Assembly (NCBI RefSeq): GCF_001499855.1
Contig: NZ_LQIK01000001.1
Location: 62,001 to 126,000, forward strand
Direction of reading: 5' to 3'
DNA length: 64,000 bases
Source of the DNA: Mycobacterium sp. GA-0227b
Lineage (GTDB): Bacteria; Actinomycetota; Actinomycetes; Mycobacteriales; Mycobacteriaceae
The notes under the pieces: generated by a model
Seen by the model: only the letters and a program-made list of their open reading frames with translations
Database searches by the model: none
Told to the model about the DNA's origin: nothing
Shown: positions 36,171 through 44,904 of the stretch, in pieces
How positions within the stretch are numbered: the stretch's first letter is position 1
Layout: each line of letters opens with the position of its first letter
Position numbers and translations under genes: made by a program

Positions 36171-36319
36171 ATGAAGAGCTCCTGACAACATCCCGGGCGG
36201 GAAGTCTGGACTGGCTTCCCGGCATGTGCACAACGAAACCAGCCTTGCCAGCCGGCGTGGGAGTTCCTGATGAAAGGTGTAATGACAAGACATCCCACGA
36301 GCCGTAGCGCCCTCGTACC

Positions 36320-37219
36320 GTGGAGGACATGGACAACCGCGCCGAGGTCCGCGAGTTTCTGGTCTCGCGACGAGCCAAGGTGACCCCGCAACAGGCCGGT
36401 GTGCCGGTGACCGGTTCCCGCCGAGTCCCTGGACTGCGCCGGGGGGAGGTTGCCGACCTCGCCGGGATCAGCATCGAGTACTACAGCAAGCTGGAACGCG
36501 GCGCTCTGGCCGGCGTTTCGGCGTCCGTCCTGGACGCGATCGCCCGTGCGCTCCAACTCGATGACGCCGAACGCGCTCACCTGTTCCACCTGGCCCACGC
36601 CGCCGACGGCACCGCTGCCGGCATGCGGCCGCGACGACGCCCCGCGAAACGCTGGGCGCCCCGGCCCGGCTTGCAGTGGGTGCTCGACAAATTCACCGCC
36701 CCGGCGATCGTCCGCAATGGCCGGATGGATCTGCTCGCCGTCAATCACCTCGGGCGCGGCATGCACTCATCGTTGTACGACAGCGACCCGAGCCGCCATC
36801 CGAACTTCGCCCGCTACACCTTCCTCGACGATGACTCGCACCGCTTTTACCCGAATTGGGATGAGGCGGCCGACACATGTGTCGCGATCCTTCGCACCGA
36901 GGCCGGTCGTGATCCATTCGACAACCTGCTGCACGATCTCGTCGGCGAATTATCCACTCGCAGTGAGGACTTCCGTCGCCGGTGGGGCGCTCACAACGTC
37001 CGCTATCACGGCGCGGGGACCAAACGGTTCCACCATGACGTCGTGGGCGACCTCGAGCTCACCTACGAGAGCGTCGACATGATCTCCGAACCCGGGCTGA
37101 CGCTCACCCTCTACGCGGCAGAACCTGCCTCCCCGACCGCACACGCCCTAGACCTCCTGGCCTCGTGGACGGCGGGCCAGCCGGTTGAGAATCCGCCTGC
37201 GCCTCACCTTGGACGCTAG
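36320..37219 (+). CDS. XRE-type regulator with MmyB-like ligand domain
   Basis: A 299-residue regulator. The N-terminal helix-turn-helix is seen in PGLRRGEVADLAGISIEYYSKLERG, and the C-terminal two thirds match the MmyB-like PAS-type domain (LDKFTAPAIVRNGRMDLLAVN), which binds fatty acids or similar ligands in actinobacteria. Such regulators usually sit opposite the dehydrogenase genes they control, as here (alcohol dehydrogenase and SDR). The stop overlaps that of the convergent FadD gene in CTAG. A start at the ATG 36329 is also possible. Confidence 0.84.
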   Translation: MEDMDNRAEVREFLVSRRAKVTPQQAGVPVTGSRRVPGLRRGEVADLAGISIEYYSKLERGALAGVSASVLDAIARALQLDDAERAHLFHLAHAADGTAAGMRPRRRPAKRWAPRPGLQWVLDKFTAPAIVRNGRMDLLAVNHLGRGMHSSLYDSDPSRHPNFARYTFLDDDSHRFYPNWDEAADTCVAILRTEAGRDPFDNLLHDLVGELSTRSEDFRRRWGAHNVRYHGAGTKRFHHDVVGDLELTYESVDMISEPGLTLTLYAAEPASPTAHALDLLASWTAGQPVENPPAPHLGR

Positions 37220-38847
37220 CGGTCAAGGCCCAGGATGTCGACGCTGCGTTCGCGCATCTCGACCTTGCGCACCTTGCCCGTGACCGTCATCGGAAACTCG
37301 TCGACAACGTGCACGTATCGCGGAATCTTGTAGTGCGCGAGCTTGCCTGCAGCGAACGCGCGCACGGCGTCGGCGTCGAGCGCGGGACGACCCGGCTTCA
37401 TCCGGATCCACGCGCATGTCTCCTCGCCGTACCGGGCGTCGGGCACGCCGATCACCTGGGCGTCCTCGATGTCCGGGTGCGTGTAGAGGAACTCCTCGAT
37501 CTCTCGCGGGTAGATGTTCTCGCCGCCGCGGATAACCATGTCCTTGATGCGGCCCACCACGTTGCAGTAGCCGTCGTCACGCATCACGGCCAGATCGCCG
37601 GTGTGCATCCAGCCGTCGGAATCGATTGCCTGAGCGGTCTTCTCGTCGTCGTTCCAGTAGCCCAGCATCACCGAATATCCGCGCGTGCAGAACTCGCCCG
37701 GCTGTCCGCGCTCGACGAGCGCACCGGTGTCCGGGTCGACGATCTTGATCTCAACGTGGGGATGCGCCCGTCCGATCGTCGCGGTGCGCCGTTCCAGGTC
37801 GTCGTCGATGAGCGTCTGGCACGACACCGGCGACGTCTCGGTCATGCCGTACGCGATCGCCACCTCCGACATGTTCATGTCGTTGATGCAGCGCTTCATC
37901 ACCTCGACCGGACAGACCGCGCCGGCCATGATCCCGGTCCTTAGCGTTGACAGGTCGCGGTCGGTGAACTCCGGGTGGTTCTGCATGGCGATGAACATCG
38001 TCGGGACGCCGTACACGCCGGTGCAGCGTTCGCCCTCGATGGCGGCGAGCGTCGATCCGGGATCGAAACCCGGTGCGGGAATTACCATCGTGGTGCCGTG
38101 ACTGGTGCAACCGAGGTTGCCCATCACCATGCCGAAGCAGTGGTAGAAGGGCACCGGGATACACAATCGGTCGTGCGGGCCGAGCTTGATCAGCTCCGTG
38201 GTGAAGTATCCGTTGTTGAGGATGTTGCGGTGCGAGAGTGTCGCTCCCTTCGGGAAACCCGTTGTACCCGAGGTGTATTGAATGTTGATGGGGTCGTTGT
38301 TGGATAGGCCGGCCATCCGCTTCGCCAAGGCCTCGGATGTCACTTCGTCGGCGCCCGCCCGCAGCGCGTCCCAGTCGGCCGTCCCGATGTGGACGACGTC
38401 GGTCAACGCTGGCACGTCCGCGCGGACCTGCTCGACCATCGCCACGTAGTCAGACGTCTTGAACGACGTCGCGGCGATCAACGTTCGGGCCCCGGATTGG
38501 TTGAGCACGTAGGCCAATTCATGGGTGCGGTAGGCGGGATTGATGTTGACGAGGATCGCGCCGATCTTCGCTGTCGCGTACTGCGTGAGTGTCCACTGCG
38601 CGCAGTTCGGCGCCCAGATGGCGACCCGCTCGCCCTTGCCGATCCCCAACGCCATGAGGCCCCGGGCCACGACGTCGACCTCGGCGTCGAGTTCGGCCCA
38701 CGTGTAGCGCAGACCCTGCGCGACGTCGATGAGCGCTTCACCGTCGGGGTGACGGGCGACGGTGGCTTCGAAGTTGGCGCCGATCGTCTGCTCGAGCACC
38801 GGGGTGTCGGTCGGTCCTGCGTCGTAAGACTCCACCGTCGACGGCAT
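37216..38847 (-). CDS. AMP-binding acyl-CoA synthetase (FadD)
   Basis: A protein of 543 residues of the ANL family, with [18 protein letters not shown] (AMP-binding P-loop), [26 protein letters not shown], the hinge [20 protein letters not shown] and the C-terminal lysine in TVTGKVRK. It activates a carboxylic acid with ATP and links it to CoA. The ATG at 38847 has AAGGA upstream; 38865 is an alternative. It converges with the MmyB-like regulator gene and is divergent from a TetR gene, which is a candidate regulator. Confidence 0.87.
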   Translation of the reverse strand: MPSTVESYDAGPTDTPVLEQTIGANFEATVARHPDGEALIDVAQGLRYTWAELDAEVDVVARGLMALGIGKGERVAIWAPNCAQWTLTQYATAKIGAILVNINPAYRTHELAYVLNQSGARTLIAATSFKTSDYVAMVEQVRADVPALTDVVHIGTADWDALRAGADEVTSEALAKRMAGLSNNDPINIQYTSGTTGFPKGATLSHRNILNNGYFTTELIKLGPHDRLCIPVPFYHCFGMVMGNLGCTSHGTTMVIPAPGFDPGSTLAAIEGERCTGVYGVPTMFIAMQNHPEFTDRDLSTLRTGIMAGAVCPVEVMKRCINDMNMSEVAIAYGMTETSPVSCQTLIDDDLERRTATIGRAHPHVEIKIVDPDTGALVERGQPGEFCTRGYSVMLGYWNDDEKTAQAIDSDGWMHTGDLAVMRDDGYCNVVGRIKDMVIRGGENIYPREIEEFLYTHPDIEDAQVIGVPDARYGEETCAWIRMKPGRPALDADAVRAFAAGKLAHYKIPRYVHVVDEFPMTVTGKVRKVEMRERSVDILGLDR

Positions 38848-39002
38848 TGCACCAGGTCCTTGCATCGGTAGTCGGCCTCGATCGGGGTACCCGATCGATT
38901 CTCCTCATCCTCGCGCCTGCACATCTCGGCACGGCACAAAATTGCGGAGATCGGACGTGGGCATGTCGCGCAGAGCGGCTGCGGAGGGCCGAAATGGAAC
39001 GG

Positions 39003-39051
39003 TACGGTACCGTATCGACCAGGGCAAGCGCTACGTCATGGATGACGCGCT
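39003..39051. promoter_or_regulatory. Palindromic operator candidates between fadD and tetR
   Basis: TACGGTACCGTA (39003-39014) is a perfect 12-base palindrome. A second inverted repeat at 39027-39051 has arms AGCGC-TAC-GTCAT and ATGACGCGCT around GG. A TATAAA element at 39051 and AAGGAGGA before the GTG of the TetR gene follow. TetR regulators usually bind such sites in the divergent promoter of their target. Confidence 0.55.
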
Positions 39052-39075
39052 ATAAAGCTCGGTCAAGGAGGACGT

Positions 39076-39666
39076 GTGCCGCCGGAACACGCGCACGATG
39101 CGCCGGAATCGCGGTGGACCCGCCGCGAAGCGGAACTGTTGGCGATCACGCTGCAGCAGTTGCAGCAGCACGGGTACGACCGATTGACCGTCGAAGCCGT
39201 GGCGACACAGGCGAAAGCGAGCAAAGCGACCGTGTACCGGCGCTGGCCGTCGAAGGCGGACCTAGTGCTCGCGGCCTTCGTCGAAGGCACCCGCGTCACC
39301 GCCGTCCCGCCCCGAACCGGCTCGCTGCGCAGCGACTTGCTGGAGCTCGGCGCCTCGGTGTGCAGGCAGGCGTGTGCGCACGGCAGCACGATGCGGGCGG
39401 TGCTGAACGAGATGTCGCACAACCCGAGGTTGAAACGAGCGATGCAGGACGAGTTTCTCCATCAGCGCAAACTCGTGATCAACGAATTGCTGGCCGAGGC
39501 TGTCGAGCGCGGAGAGATCGACGCGGCAGCGATCAACGACGAGATCTACGACTTGCTACCGGGATATCTGGTATTTAGGGCGTTGGTTTCCACACGGCCG
39601 CCGACCGAGGAGACGGTCCGCATTCTGGTCGACGACGTGCTGCTGCCCAGCCTGGGGTACCGCTGA
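39076..39666 (+). CDS. TetR family transcriptional regulator
   Basis: A protein of 196 residues with the N-terminal helix-turn-helix LTVEAVATQAKASKATVYRRWPSKADLV and a C-terminal ligand domain. It starts with GTG behind AAGGAGGA. Its promoter region, shared with the divergent fadD gene, holds two palindromes, so control of fadD and of itself is inferred. The last codons (GYR and stop) lie inside a 23-base sequence that is found again at 44874. Confidence 0.85.
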   Translation: MPPEHAHDAPESRWTRREAELLAITLQQLQQHGYDRLTVEAVATQAKASKATVYRRWPSKADLVLAAFVEGTRVTAVPPRTGSLRSDLLELGASVCRQACAHGSTMRAVLNEMSHNPRLKRAMQDEFLHQRKLVINELLAEAVERGEIDAAAINDEIYDLLPGYLVFRALVSTRPPTEETVRILVDDVLLPSLGYR

Positions 39667-39676
39667 ACGTTGGCGC
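39654..39676 (+). repeat. 23-bp direct repeat, copy 1
   Basis: The sequence GGGGTACCGCTGAACGTTGG plus CGC covers the 3' end of the TetR gene. It recurs at 44874-44896 with a single difference (G to A at 39665). Together the copies bracket a segment of about 5.2 kb. Confidence 0.7.
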
Positions 39677-39774
39677 GCTGTTGGCGCCGTTGGTCGATGC
39701 CGTGTGGGATCGGGTCGCCGATTCCGGTGGTCGACACAAGCCGCGGTTGCGGGTCAGCGCGGATGTGGGCAACT
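39667..39774 (+). pseudogene. Possible C-terminal remnant of an unidentified gene
   Basis: A frame that continues through the direct repeat encodes PLNVGALLAPLVDAVWDRVA and then DSGGRHKPRLRVSADVGN with a stop. The third codon positions are almost all G or C, as in real genes here, yet there is no proper start, because the frame overlaps the end of the TetR gene. I do not recognise the protein. It may be what is left of a gene cut by a rearrangement at the repeat. Confidence 0.3.
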
Positions 39775-39783
39775 GATCTGGAG

Positions 39784-40404
39784 TCAGCCAGCCTTGCGTG
39801 CGACCACCAAGTGCCCGGGCATTTGGGTCTGGCCGTTGACCGGGACCACAGAGTGCAGCTTGGCCGGACGGATCTCCTCGACCTGCCAGTACCGCGAAAC
39901 CTGCTCGCGCAGCTGACCTTCGGTGAATTGGGTGGGCCCGGGCCCGTCGTGCTCACCAAACGCCCCGGTTCCGAAGGCCAGGATGTAGAACCTGGCGCCG
40001 GGCGCCGCCGCGCGATGCATCGATTTCAGGTAGCCGTCGCGCAACTCATCGGGCAACGCGTGCAGCAGCCCGCTGTCGAAGATGGTGCCGAACCGCGCGT
40101 CGTACCCGGTCAGTGACGAGATGTCGGCGGCCACGAAGGTCGTGTTGGTCAACCCACGTTCCTTCGCGGCGTCGGCCGCGGCAGCTATCGCGGTCGGGCT
40201 CAGGTCGATTCCCACGACCGTGTGACCACGGGCGGCGAGCGCCAGCGCCAGCTCGGCGTGCCCGCAGCCGGCGTCGAGAACCTCACCACTGACAGCCGCT
40301 TCGTCATCGATCAATGCCGCGTACTCCGGTTGCGGCGCACCGATGTTCCATGCGGGTGCCTCGTCGGACCGGTATGCCTGATCCCAGTCGATTCGGTGTG
40401 TCAT
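39784..40404 (-). CDS. Class I SAM-dependent methyltransferase
   Basis: A protein of 206 residues with the SAM-binding motif LDAGCGHAELALALAARG, the acidic residue in VVGIDLSP, and DISSLTG as motif II. The end (GQTQMPGHLVVARK) resembles small-molecule methyltransferases such as thiopurine-like or tellurite-resistance types. The acceptor is not known. It is divergent from a MarR gene. Confidence 0.82.
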   Translation of the reverse strand: MTHRIDWDQAYRSDEAPAWNIGAPQPEYAALIDDEAAVSGEVLDAGCGHAELALALAARGHTVVGIDLSPTAIAAAADAAKERGLTNTTFVAADISSLTGYDARFGTIFDSGLLHALPDELRDGYLKSMHRAAAPGARFYILAFGTGAFGEHDGPGPTQFTEGQLREQVSRYWQVEEIRPAKLHSVVPVNGQTQMPGHLVVARKAG

Positions 40405-40433
40405 ATCGAAATCGCTCCTCGCGGCGTGCGGTT

Positions 40434-40515
40434 AGTTCAAACTTGTATTACCATGAGAGTAGTCACAGCCTAGACGTATTTCAAGCATGCGTCAGTGGAT
40501 AGTTTCGATTTGAAC
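40434..40515. promoter_or_regulatory. Inverted GTTCAAA pair between methyltransferase and marR genes
   Basis: GTTCAAA (40435-40441, within AGTTCAAACT) and its reverse complement TTTGAAC (40509-40515) lie near the two ends of the divergent promoter region. They could be MarR binding half-sites for the two genes. This is a pattern only; no consensus for this regulator is known to me. Confidence 0.3.
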
Positions 40516-40535
40516 CGATCACCGAGAGGGCCGGT

Positions 40536-40991
40536 ATGGCACGCAGCTTGACCGCGGCGCAGGAGCGCGCCTGGCGGCCCTACATCGAGGCCAGTCTGCG
40601 ACTGGAGACCAGGCTCGACGAACGGTTGCGCGAGAATGCCGGAATCACCCTCATGGACTACCACCTGCTCAGACTGCTGGCCAATGCACCGCAGCGCAGA
40701 CTGCGCATGAGTGAACTGGCCGAGAAGATGGTGTTTTCGCGCAGCCGAACCACCTACCAGATCACCGCGATGGCCAAACGGGGTCTGGTGCTCCGTGAAC
40801 CGGTACCAGAGGACGGCCGAGGCTATCGAGCAGTGCTCACCGCCAGCGGTGCGGACGTGCTGCGGCAGGCCGTGCCGCTGCATACCGACGCGGTCCGCGA
40901 ATTGTTCTTCGACCACGTTGAACCGGATGAGCTCAAGGTCATCGAACGGGCCTTCACCCGACTGCACCAGCACCTGGAAAGCCAGCACTGA
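40536..40991 (+). CDS. MarR family transcriptional regulator
   Basis: A protein of 151 residues with the winged helix in LRMSELAEKMVFSRSRTTYQITAM and the wing EPVPEDGRGYRAVLTASG. It is followed after 23 bases by a PPOX-class flavoprotein gene on the same strand and is divergent from a methyltransferase gene. Control of these neighbours is likely; the ligand is not known. Confidence 0.85.
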   Translation: MARSLTAAQERAWRPYIEASLRLETRLDERLRENAGITLMDYHLLRLLANAPQRRLRMSELAEKMVFSRSRTTYQITAMAKRGLVLREPVPEDGRGYRAVLTASGADVLRQAVPLHTDAVRELFFDHVEPDELKVIERAFTRLHQHLESQH

Positions 40992-41014
40992 AACCACTAC
41001 CGAAGGCGGAGTCC

Positions 41015-41416
41015 ATGACATTCAGCCCGGCCGAACTGGCCTACCTGCGCGATGAGCCGATCGGGCGACTCTGCACGATCGGCCCGGCAGGTGATCCGCA
41101 GATCCGCCCGGTCGGCGTACACCTTGGCCCCGAGGACACGACGATCGACATCGTCGGCCATGCGCTGGCCTCAACACAGAAGTGGCGCAACGTAATCAGT
41201 CGGCCCAACGTGGCCTTCATCGTCGACACCGTGGTCTCTGTGAGCCCGCCGGACGCGCGCGGCATCGAGATCCGAGGAACCGCCACCGCCCTCCCCGGAG
41301 CAGGTACCACGGAGGGCGGCCTGAGCGGCGACATCATCCGGATCACGCCGCGCCGGATCATCGCATGGGGCATCGACAGCGCCGGTACGTCGGCACGCAA
41401 CGTCACAGACAGCTGA
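41015..41416 (+). CDS. PPOX-class F420-dependent oxidoreductase
   Basis: A split-barrel protein of 133 residues (FSPAELAYLRDEPIGRLCTI, GPAGDPQIRPVGV). The HALASTQKWRNV segment and the end IIAWGIDS are typical of the F420-binding subgroup often annotated with MarR partners. It forms an operon with the MarR gene upstream. The substrate is unknown, perhaps a xenobiotic or quinone. Confidence 0.83.
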   Translation: MTFSPAELAYLRDEPIGRLCTIGPAGDPQIRPVGVHLGPEDTTIDIVGHALASTQKWRNVISRPNVAFIVDTVVSVSPPDARGIEIRGTATALPGAGTTEGGLSGDIIRITPRRIIAWGIDSAGTSARNVTDS

Positions 41417-41469
41417 GTCAATCGCGACTTCCTCTGCGCCCGCTCGCGTTCGCATAAGCCTTGAAGCGT

Positions 41470-43245
41470 TCAATCCAGCGTCAGCGCCCCATACACGAGT
41501 TCGTCGAAGCGTCCGATCGCCTCGTCCTCGTCGGCGTCAATGCCGCGAAGCGGTCCGTGGTCGACGAGGTAGCGCTGTGCGTACAACCGAGCCACCAGCG
41601 CCTTGCGATCCGACCCGTAGGTGGCGCGTTCCCAAGCCGCCTGCTCGGTCAGCAATGCGGCCGCGTAGACGTCGCCGATGAACTGCGCGAGCGGAAACAA
41701 CCGCGCCTCCGCAAGATCGCCATCGAGCTTCTTCCATGCGGTGATCGCGGCGTCGAGATCGTCGATGCGGCGGCTGACCAGGTGTGTCGTTCCTTCGTCG
41801 TCGGACACCGATATCGCGTCACGAAGCCGCGCCAGCATCGGCTCGTGTGCGCTCGACTTCTCGATTCCCCGCCTGACGTCCAGGCACAGAATGTTGTCCG
41901 GGCCCTCCCAAATGGTATTTACCTGAGCATCCCGAAGAATCCGTGCGACCGGCCAGGTTTCGATGTAGCCGTTGCCGCCGTGGATCTCGATCGCGTCGGA
42001 CGCCATAGTGATACCCAACCGCGCGACCTTCAGCTTGGTCACCGGCACGGCGATACGCTGCCGAACTTGATGTGGCTGTTGGTGATTCGGATGACCTGTC
42101 CCATCGAATACCAGCGCGAGGGCGGCTTCGGAGTCAATGATCATCTCGGCCAGCTTGCGCCGCATCAACGGCTTGTCGCTTAGCGTTTCGCCGAATGCGC
42201 ACCGGCTCTGGGCAAAACACAATGACTCGACCAGTGCCCGTCGGGCAGCAGCCGCAGCGAACAGAGCGGTGCCCAGTCGCGCTGAGTTCGTCAGTTCCAT
42301 CATCCGGCCCAGTCCTTTGCCGTCGGACGGCCCGGCATCACCGGTGGCCTCTCCGGACAACAGAAACGCCTCGGCGTCGACGAACTCCACTTCGCCAGAT
42401 GCCACCGATCGGGTGCCGAGCTTGTCTTTGAGCCGCCTGATCCGGATGCCGTTGCGCGATCCGTCGCGACGCGTCCGCAGCACGAGGAACGTGGCGATAC
42501 CGCGGCTGGAGTCCGGCGCACCTTCCGGTTTAGCCAGCACGACGAACACCTCGCCGTCGCAATTCGAGGCGAACCACTTGAATCCGTTCAGTAGCCACGC
42601 GTCACCGTGCCGCGTAGCCGTCGTCTCCAGCGCGCCGAGGTCCGAGCCGCCCGTACGTTCGGTGAACATCTGAGCGGTCTCGCCCTCCCATTCGCCCGAG
42701 GCGAATTTGGCCAGTACGTAATCCCGCACATCGGCCGGCGCGTAGGCCGAGACTTGCGACTTGACCATGCCGCCGCCAGTCCCCAGCGCGCAGCCCATGC
42801 CGATGTCGGCCTGGTTCATCAGATAGTTCGACGCAAACAAGATCAGAGAGGGGCTCACACCGTTGGCACGCGCTTCTTCGCGCAGCACCGACTGAGCCTC
42901 GAGGATCGCGCGTTTGGATTGGATGAACGACGGCGGCTGCACCACCTGGCTGATGTCATGGCCCCAGCGGTCATACCGTTCGAGGCGCGCGGGACTGCGG
43001 TCGGTCTCTTCGGCCCACCGCGCCACCGGCCCGCCCATCAATTCTCCGGCGCGCGTCAAGTGGGGTTCGGCGAACGCCAGCTCGTCGGGCTGCAAGTAAT
43101 ACGCCATCGTCGACCGCAGCGTCGGATCGGTCGTGAACCAGTTGAGACCCACCGCTCCTTGATAGTTCTCCGTGCGATAGCGCGCGGCCTTCTCTGTAGT
43201 GGCGAAGGGCAGGTGGTCGACGGCTTCACCTTTGTACGGGGTCAT
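41470..43245 (-). CDS. Acyl-CoA dehydrogenase, AidB-like large form
   Basis: A protein of 591 residues, longer than typical FadE proteins. The FAD-contact segments MFTERTGGSDLGALETTA and WFASNCDGEV, and the C-terminal IHGGNGYIETWPVARILRDAQVNTIWEG, match the AidB/IBR3-like branch of the family. The arginine in MMELTNSARLG is characteristic of that group. A real acyl-CoA substrate or an alkylation-protection role is undecided. An inverted repeat precedes the gene. Confidence 0.84.
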   Translation of the reverse strand: MTPYKGEAVDHLPFATTEKAARYRTENYQGAVGLNWFTTDPTLRSTMAYYLQPDELAFAEPHLTRAGELMGGPVARWAEETDRSPARLERYDRWGHDISQVVQPPSFIQSKRAILEAQSVLREEARANGVSPSLILFASNYLMNQADIGMGCALGTGGGMVKSQVSAYAPADVRDYVLAKFASGEWEGETAQMFTERTGGSDLGALETTATRHGDAWLLNGFKWFASNCDGEVFVVLAKPEGAPDSSRGIATFLVLRTRRDGSRNGIRIRRLKDKLGTRSVASGEVEFVDAEAFLLSGEATGDAGPSDGKGLGRMMELTNSARLGTALFAAAAARRALVESLCFAQSRCAFGETLSDKPLMRRKLAEMIIDSEAALALVFDGTGHPNHQQPHQVRQRIAVPVTKLKVARLGITMASDAIEIHGGNGYIETWPVARILRDAQVNTIWEGPDNILCLDVRRGIEKSSAHEPMLARLRDAISVSDDEGTTHLVSRRIDDLDAAITAWKKLDGDLAEARLFPLAQFIGDVYAAALLTEQAAWERATYGSDRKALVARLYAQRYLVDHGPLRGIDADEDEAIGRFDELVYGALTLD

Positions 43246-43255
43246 CCACCCACGC

Positions 43256-43293
43256 TATTACAGATTTCTGTCGCCTGTTGTGAAATCGTAATA
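43256..43293. promoter_or_regulatory. Inverted repeat upstream of the AidB-like dehydrogenase
   Basis: TATTACAGATTTC and GAAATCGTAATA face each other over about 13 bases. The arms match except for one extra base. The position 11 bases upstream of the minus-strand start suits a repressor site, possibly of a TetR protein, which is not encoded beside it. Confidence 0.45.
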
Positions 43294-43424
43294 CCGTTCT
43301 GTCTCGCTGACTTCCTCTTTCGTTCGGGTTATCGGTCGCGCGACCTTTGGCCTTCGCCCTGCCGGCGGTTCTTGCGGCAGTCACTGATCGCTATGCGTAG
43401 GTTCTGTCCGCCCGGGGAAAGCTG

Positions 43425-44384
43425 ATGAACATGGCAGGCATCGCCACAACCAAGTCCGCGTCGTCGAACGGCTGGCCACAGCTGCGGGTCGACGACTGGA
43501 GCGCGTCACGCGAAACACTGCATATGTGGACACAGATCGTCGGCAAGATCCGGCTCGCGCATGCGCCGATGATCAACCATTGGTGGCAGACCACTCTCTA
43601 CGTCAGCCCGCGGGGATTGACCACTTCCGCAGTGCCGTCCGGAGCGAGGGTGTTCGACATCGAGTTCGACTTCATCGAGCATCGGTTACACATCCGCTCC
43701 AGCGACGGCGACGCCCGTCAGATTGCGCTCGAGCCCAAACCCGTCGCTGAGTTCTATGGCGAGACAGTGCGTGCGCTCGGTGAGCTCGGAATCACGGTCG
43801 AGATTCAGGCCAGGCCGAATGAAGTCGAGCCCTCGATCCCATTCGCCGACGACGATGAGCACGCCTCCTACGATGCCGACGCCGTGCAGCTGTTCTGGCG
43901 CCAACTCGTAGCGGCCGACAGAGTTATGCACGAATTTCGCTCGCATTTCATCGGCAAGGTCAGCCCCGTGCACTTTTTCTGGGGCGCCATGGATCTGGCC
44001 TGCACCAGGTTCTCTGGCCGCACTGCGCCCAAGCATCCCGGCGGCGCGCCCAACTGTGGTGACTGGGTGATGGAGGAGGGCTACTCCCACGAGCTGAGCA
44101 GTTGCGGCTTCTGGCCGGGCGGCGGCGACGAAGGCGCGTTCTACGCCTACGCCTATCCCGAGCCCAACGGCTTTGCCGACTATCCCGTTGCACCTGAGCA
44201 AGCCTTCTACAGCACCGAGAACGGCCAGTTTCTGTTGCCGTACGAGGCGGTGCGAACCGCGGCAGATCCGGACAGAAACCTTTTGGAGTTCCTGCACACC
44301 ACGTATCAAGCGGCTGCTGAACGCGGCAACTGGGACCGAGCCGCGCTCGAAGTCGATCCCCACCGATGGCGTCACAAGCAGTAG
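43425..44384 (+). CDS. DUF5996 family protein
   Basis: A protein of 319 residues. WPQLRVDDWSASRETLHMW, IVGKIRLAHAPMINHWW and TLYVSPRGLTTS are the hallmark blocks of the DUF5996 family. No function has been shown for it. The protein is soluble and rich in aromatic residues. The VOC protein gene starts 25 bases downstream, so the two may share a transcript. Confidence 0.8.
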   Translation: MNMAGIATTKSASSNGWPQLRVDDWSASRETLHMWTQIVGKIRLAHAPMINHWWQTTLYVSPRGLTTSAVPSGARVFDIEFDFIEHRLHIRSSDGDARQIALEPKPVAEFYGETVRALGELGITVEIQARPNEVEPSIPFADDDEHASYDADAVQLFWRQLVAADRVMHEFRSHFIGKVSPVHFFWGAMDLACTRFSGRTAPKHPGGAPNCGDWVMEEGYSHELSSCGFWPGGGDEGAFYAYAYPEPNGFADYPVAPEQAFYSTENGQFLLPYEAVRTAADPDRNLLEFLHTTYQAAAERGNWDRAALEVDPHRWRHKQ

Positions 44385-44409
44385 CCGTCAGCTCACTGAA
44401 AGGGGAATT

Positions 44410-44862
44410 GTGGTCAACCGCAACGATCTACCAGCTCCCGAACAGGGATTGATCTTGACGCACTTTCTGACCGTCCGCGACGTCGCCCGCTCGCGCGATT
44501 TCTACGCCGACATCTTCGGCGGTGAAATCGTTCTCGAGGAGAACCCCGCCATCATCAAGGTTGCCAACAGCTGGATCATCATGAACCCCGGCGGCGGGCC
44601 CACCCCGGACAAACCCGACATCACCCTCTCGCCACCACAGGCTGGCGACCCAGTCTCGGCGTTTCTGAACGTGCGAGTGGCCGACATCAACGCATTCCAC
44701 GCCGACGCCAAAACCAAAGGCGCTCAGTTCCTTACCGAACCACTGGACCGCAAAGCCGAGATACGCTGCTATATCCGCGACCCCGACGGCTACCTCATCG
44801 AGATCGGACAAGCCACCGGCATGCTCCGCGGCGTCTACGCCGACCGACCCGAGGACGACTAG
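44410..44862 (+). CDS. VOC family (glyoxalase-like) protein
   Basis: A protein of about 150 residues starting at GTG behind AAAGGGG. LTHFLTVRDVARSRDFYADIFG and CYIRDPDGYLIEIGQ are the two halves of a vicinal-oxygen-chelate module. Family members are lyases, dioxygenases or antibiotic-binding proteins that use a metal ion. It follows the DUF5996 gene closely. Confidence 0.82.
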   Translation: MVNRNDLPAPEQGLILTHFLTVRDVARSRDFYADIFGGEIVLEENPAIIKVANSWIIMNPGGGPTPDKPDITLSPPQAGDPVSAFLNVRVADINAFHADAKTKGAQFLTEPLDRKAEIRCYIRDPDGYLIEIGQATGMLRGVYADRPEDD

Positions 44863-44873
44863 ATGTACGCCCC

Positions 44874-44896
44874 GGGGTACCGCTAAACGTTGGCGC
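44874..44896 (+). repeat. 23-bp direct repeat, copy 2
   Basis: GGGGTACCGCTAAACGTTGG plus CGC equals the sequence at 39654-39676 except for one base. It lies between the VOC gene and the GH6 gene, eight bases from the stop of the latter. Confidence 0.7.
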
Positions 44897-44904
44897 CCAA
44901 GGCT

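Noticed and set aside
36170..36766. N-terminal extension of the minus-strand frame that ends at 36008
   Set aside because: Only the last part resembles a hydrolase; the rest is antisense to the MmyB-like regulator gene and has no domain features.
39654..44896. The 23-bp direct repeats as ends of an insertion sequence
   Set aside because: The segment has no transposase and the repeats are direct, not inverted; an att-like or recombination origin fits better.
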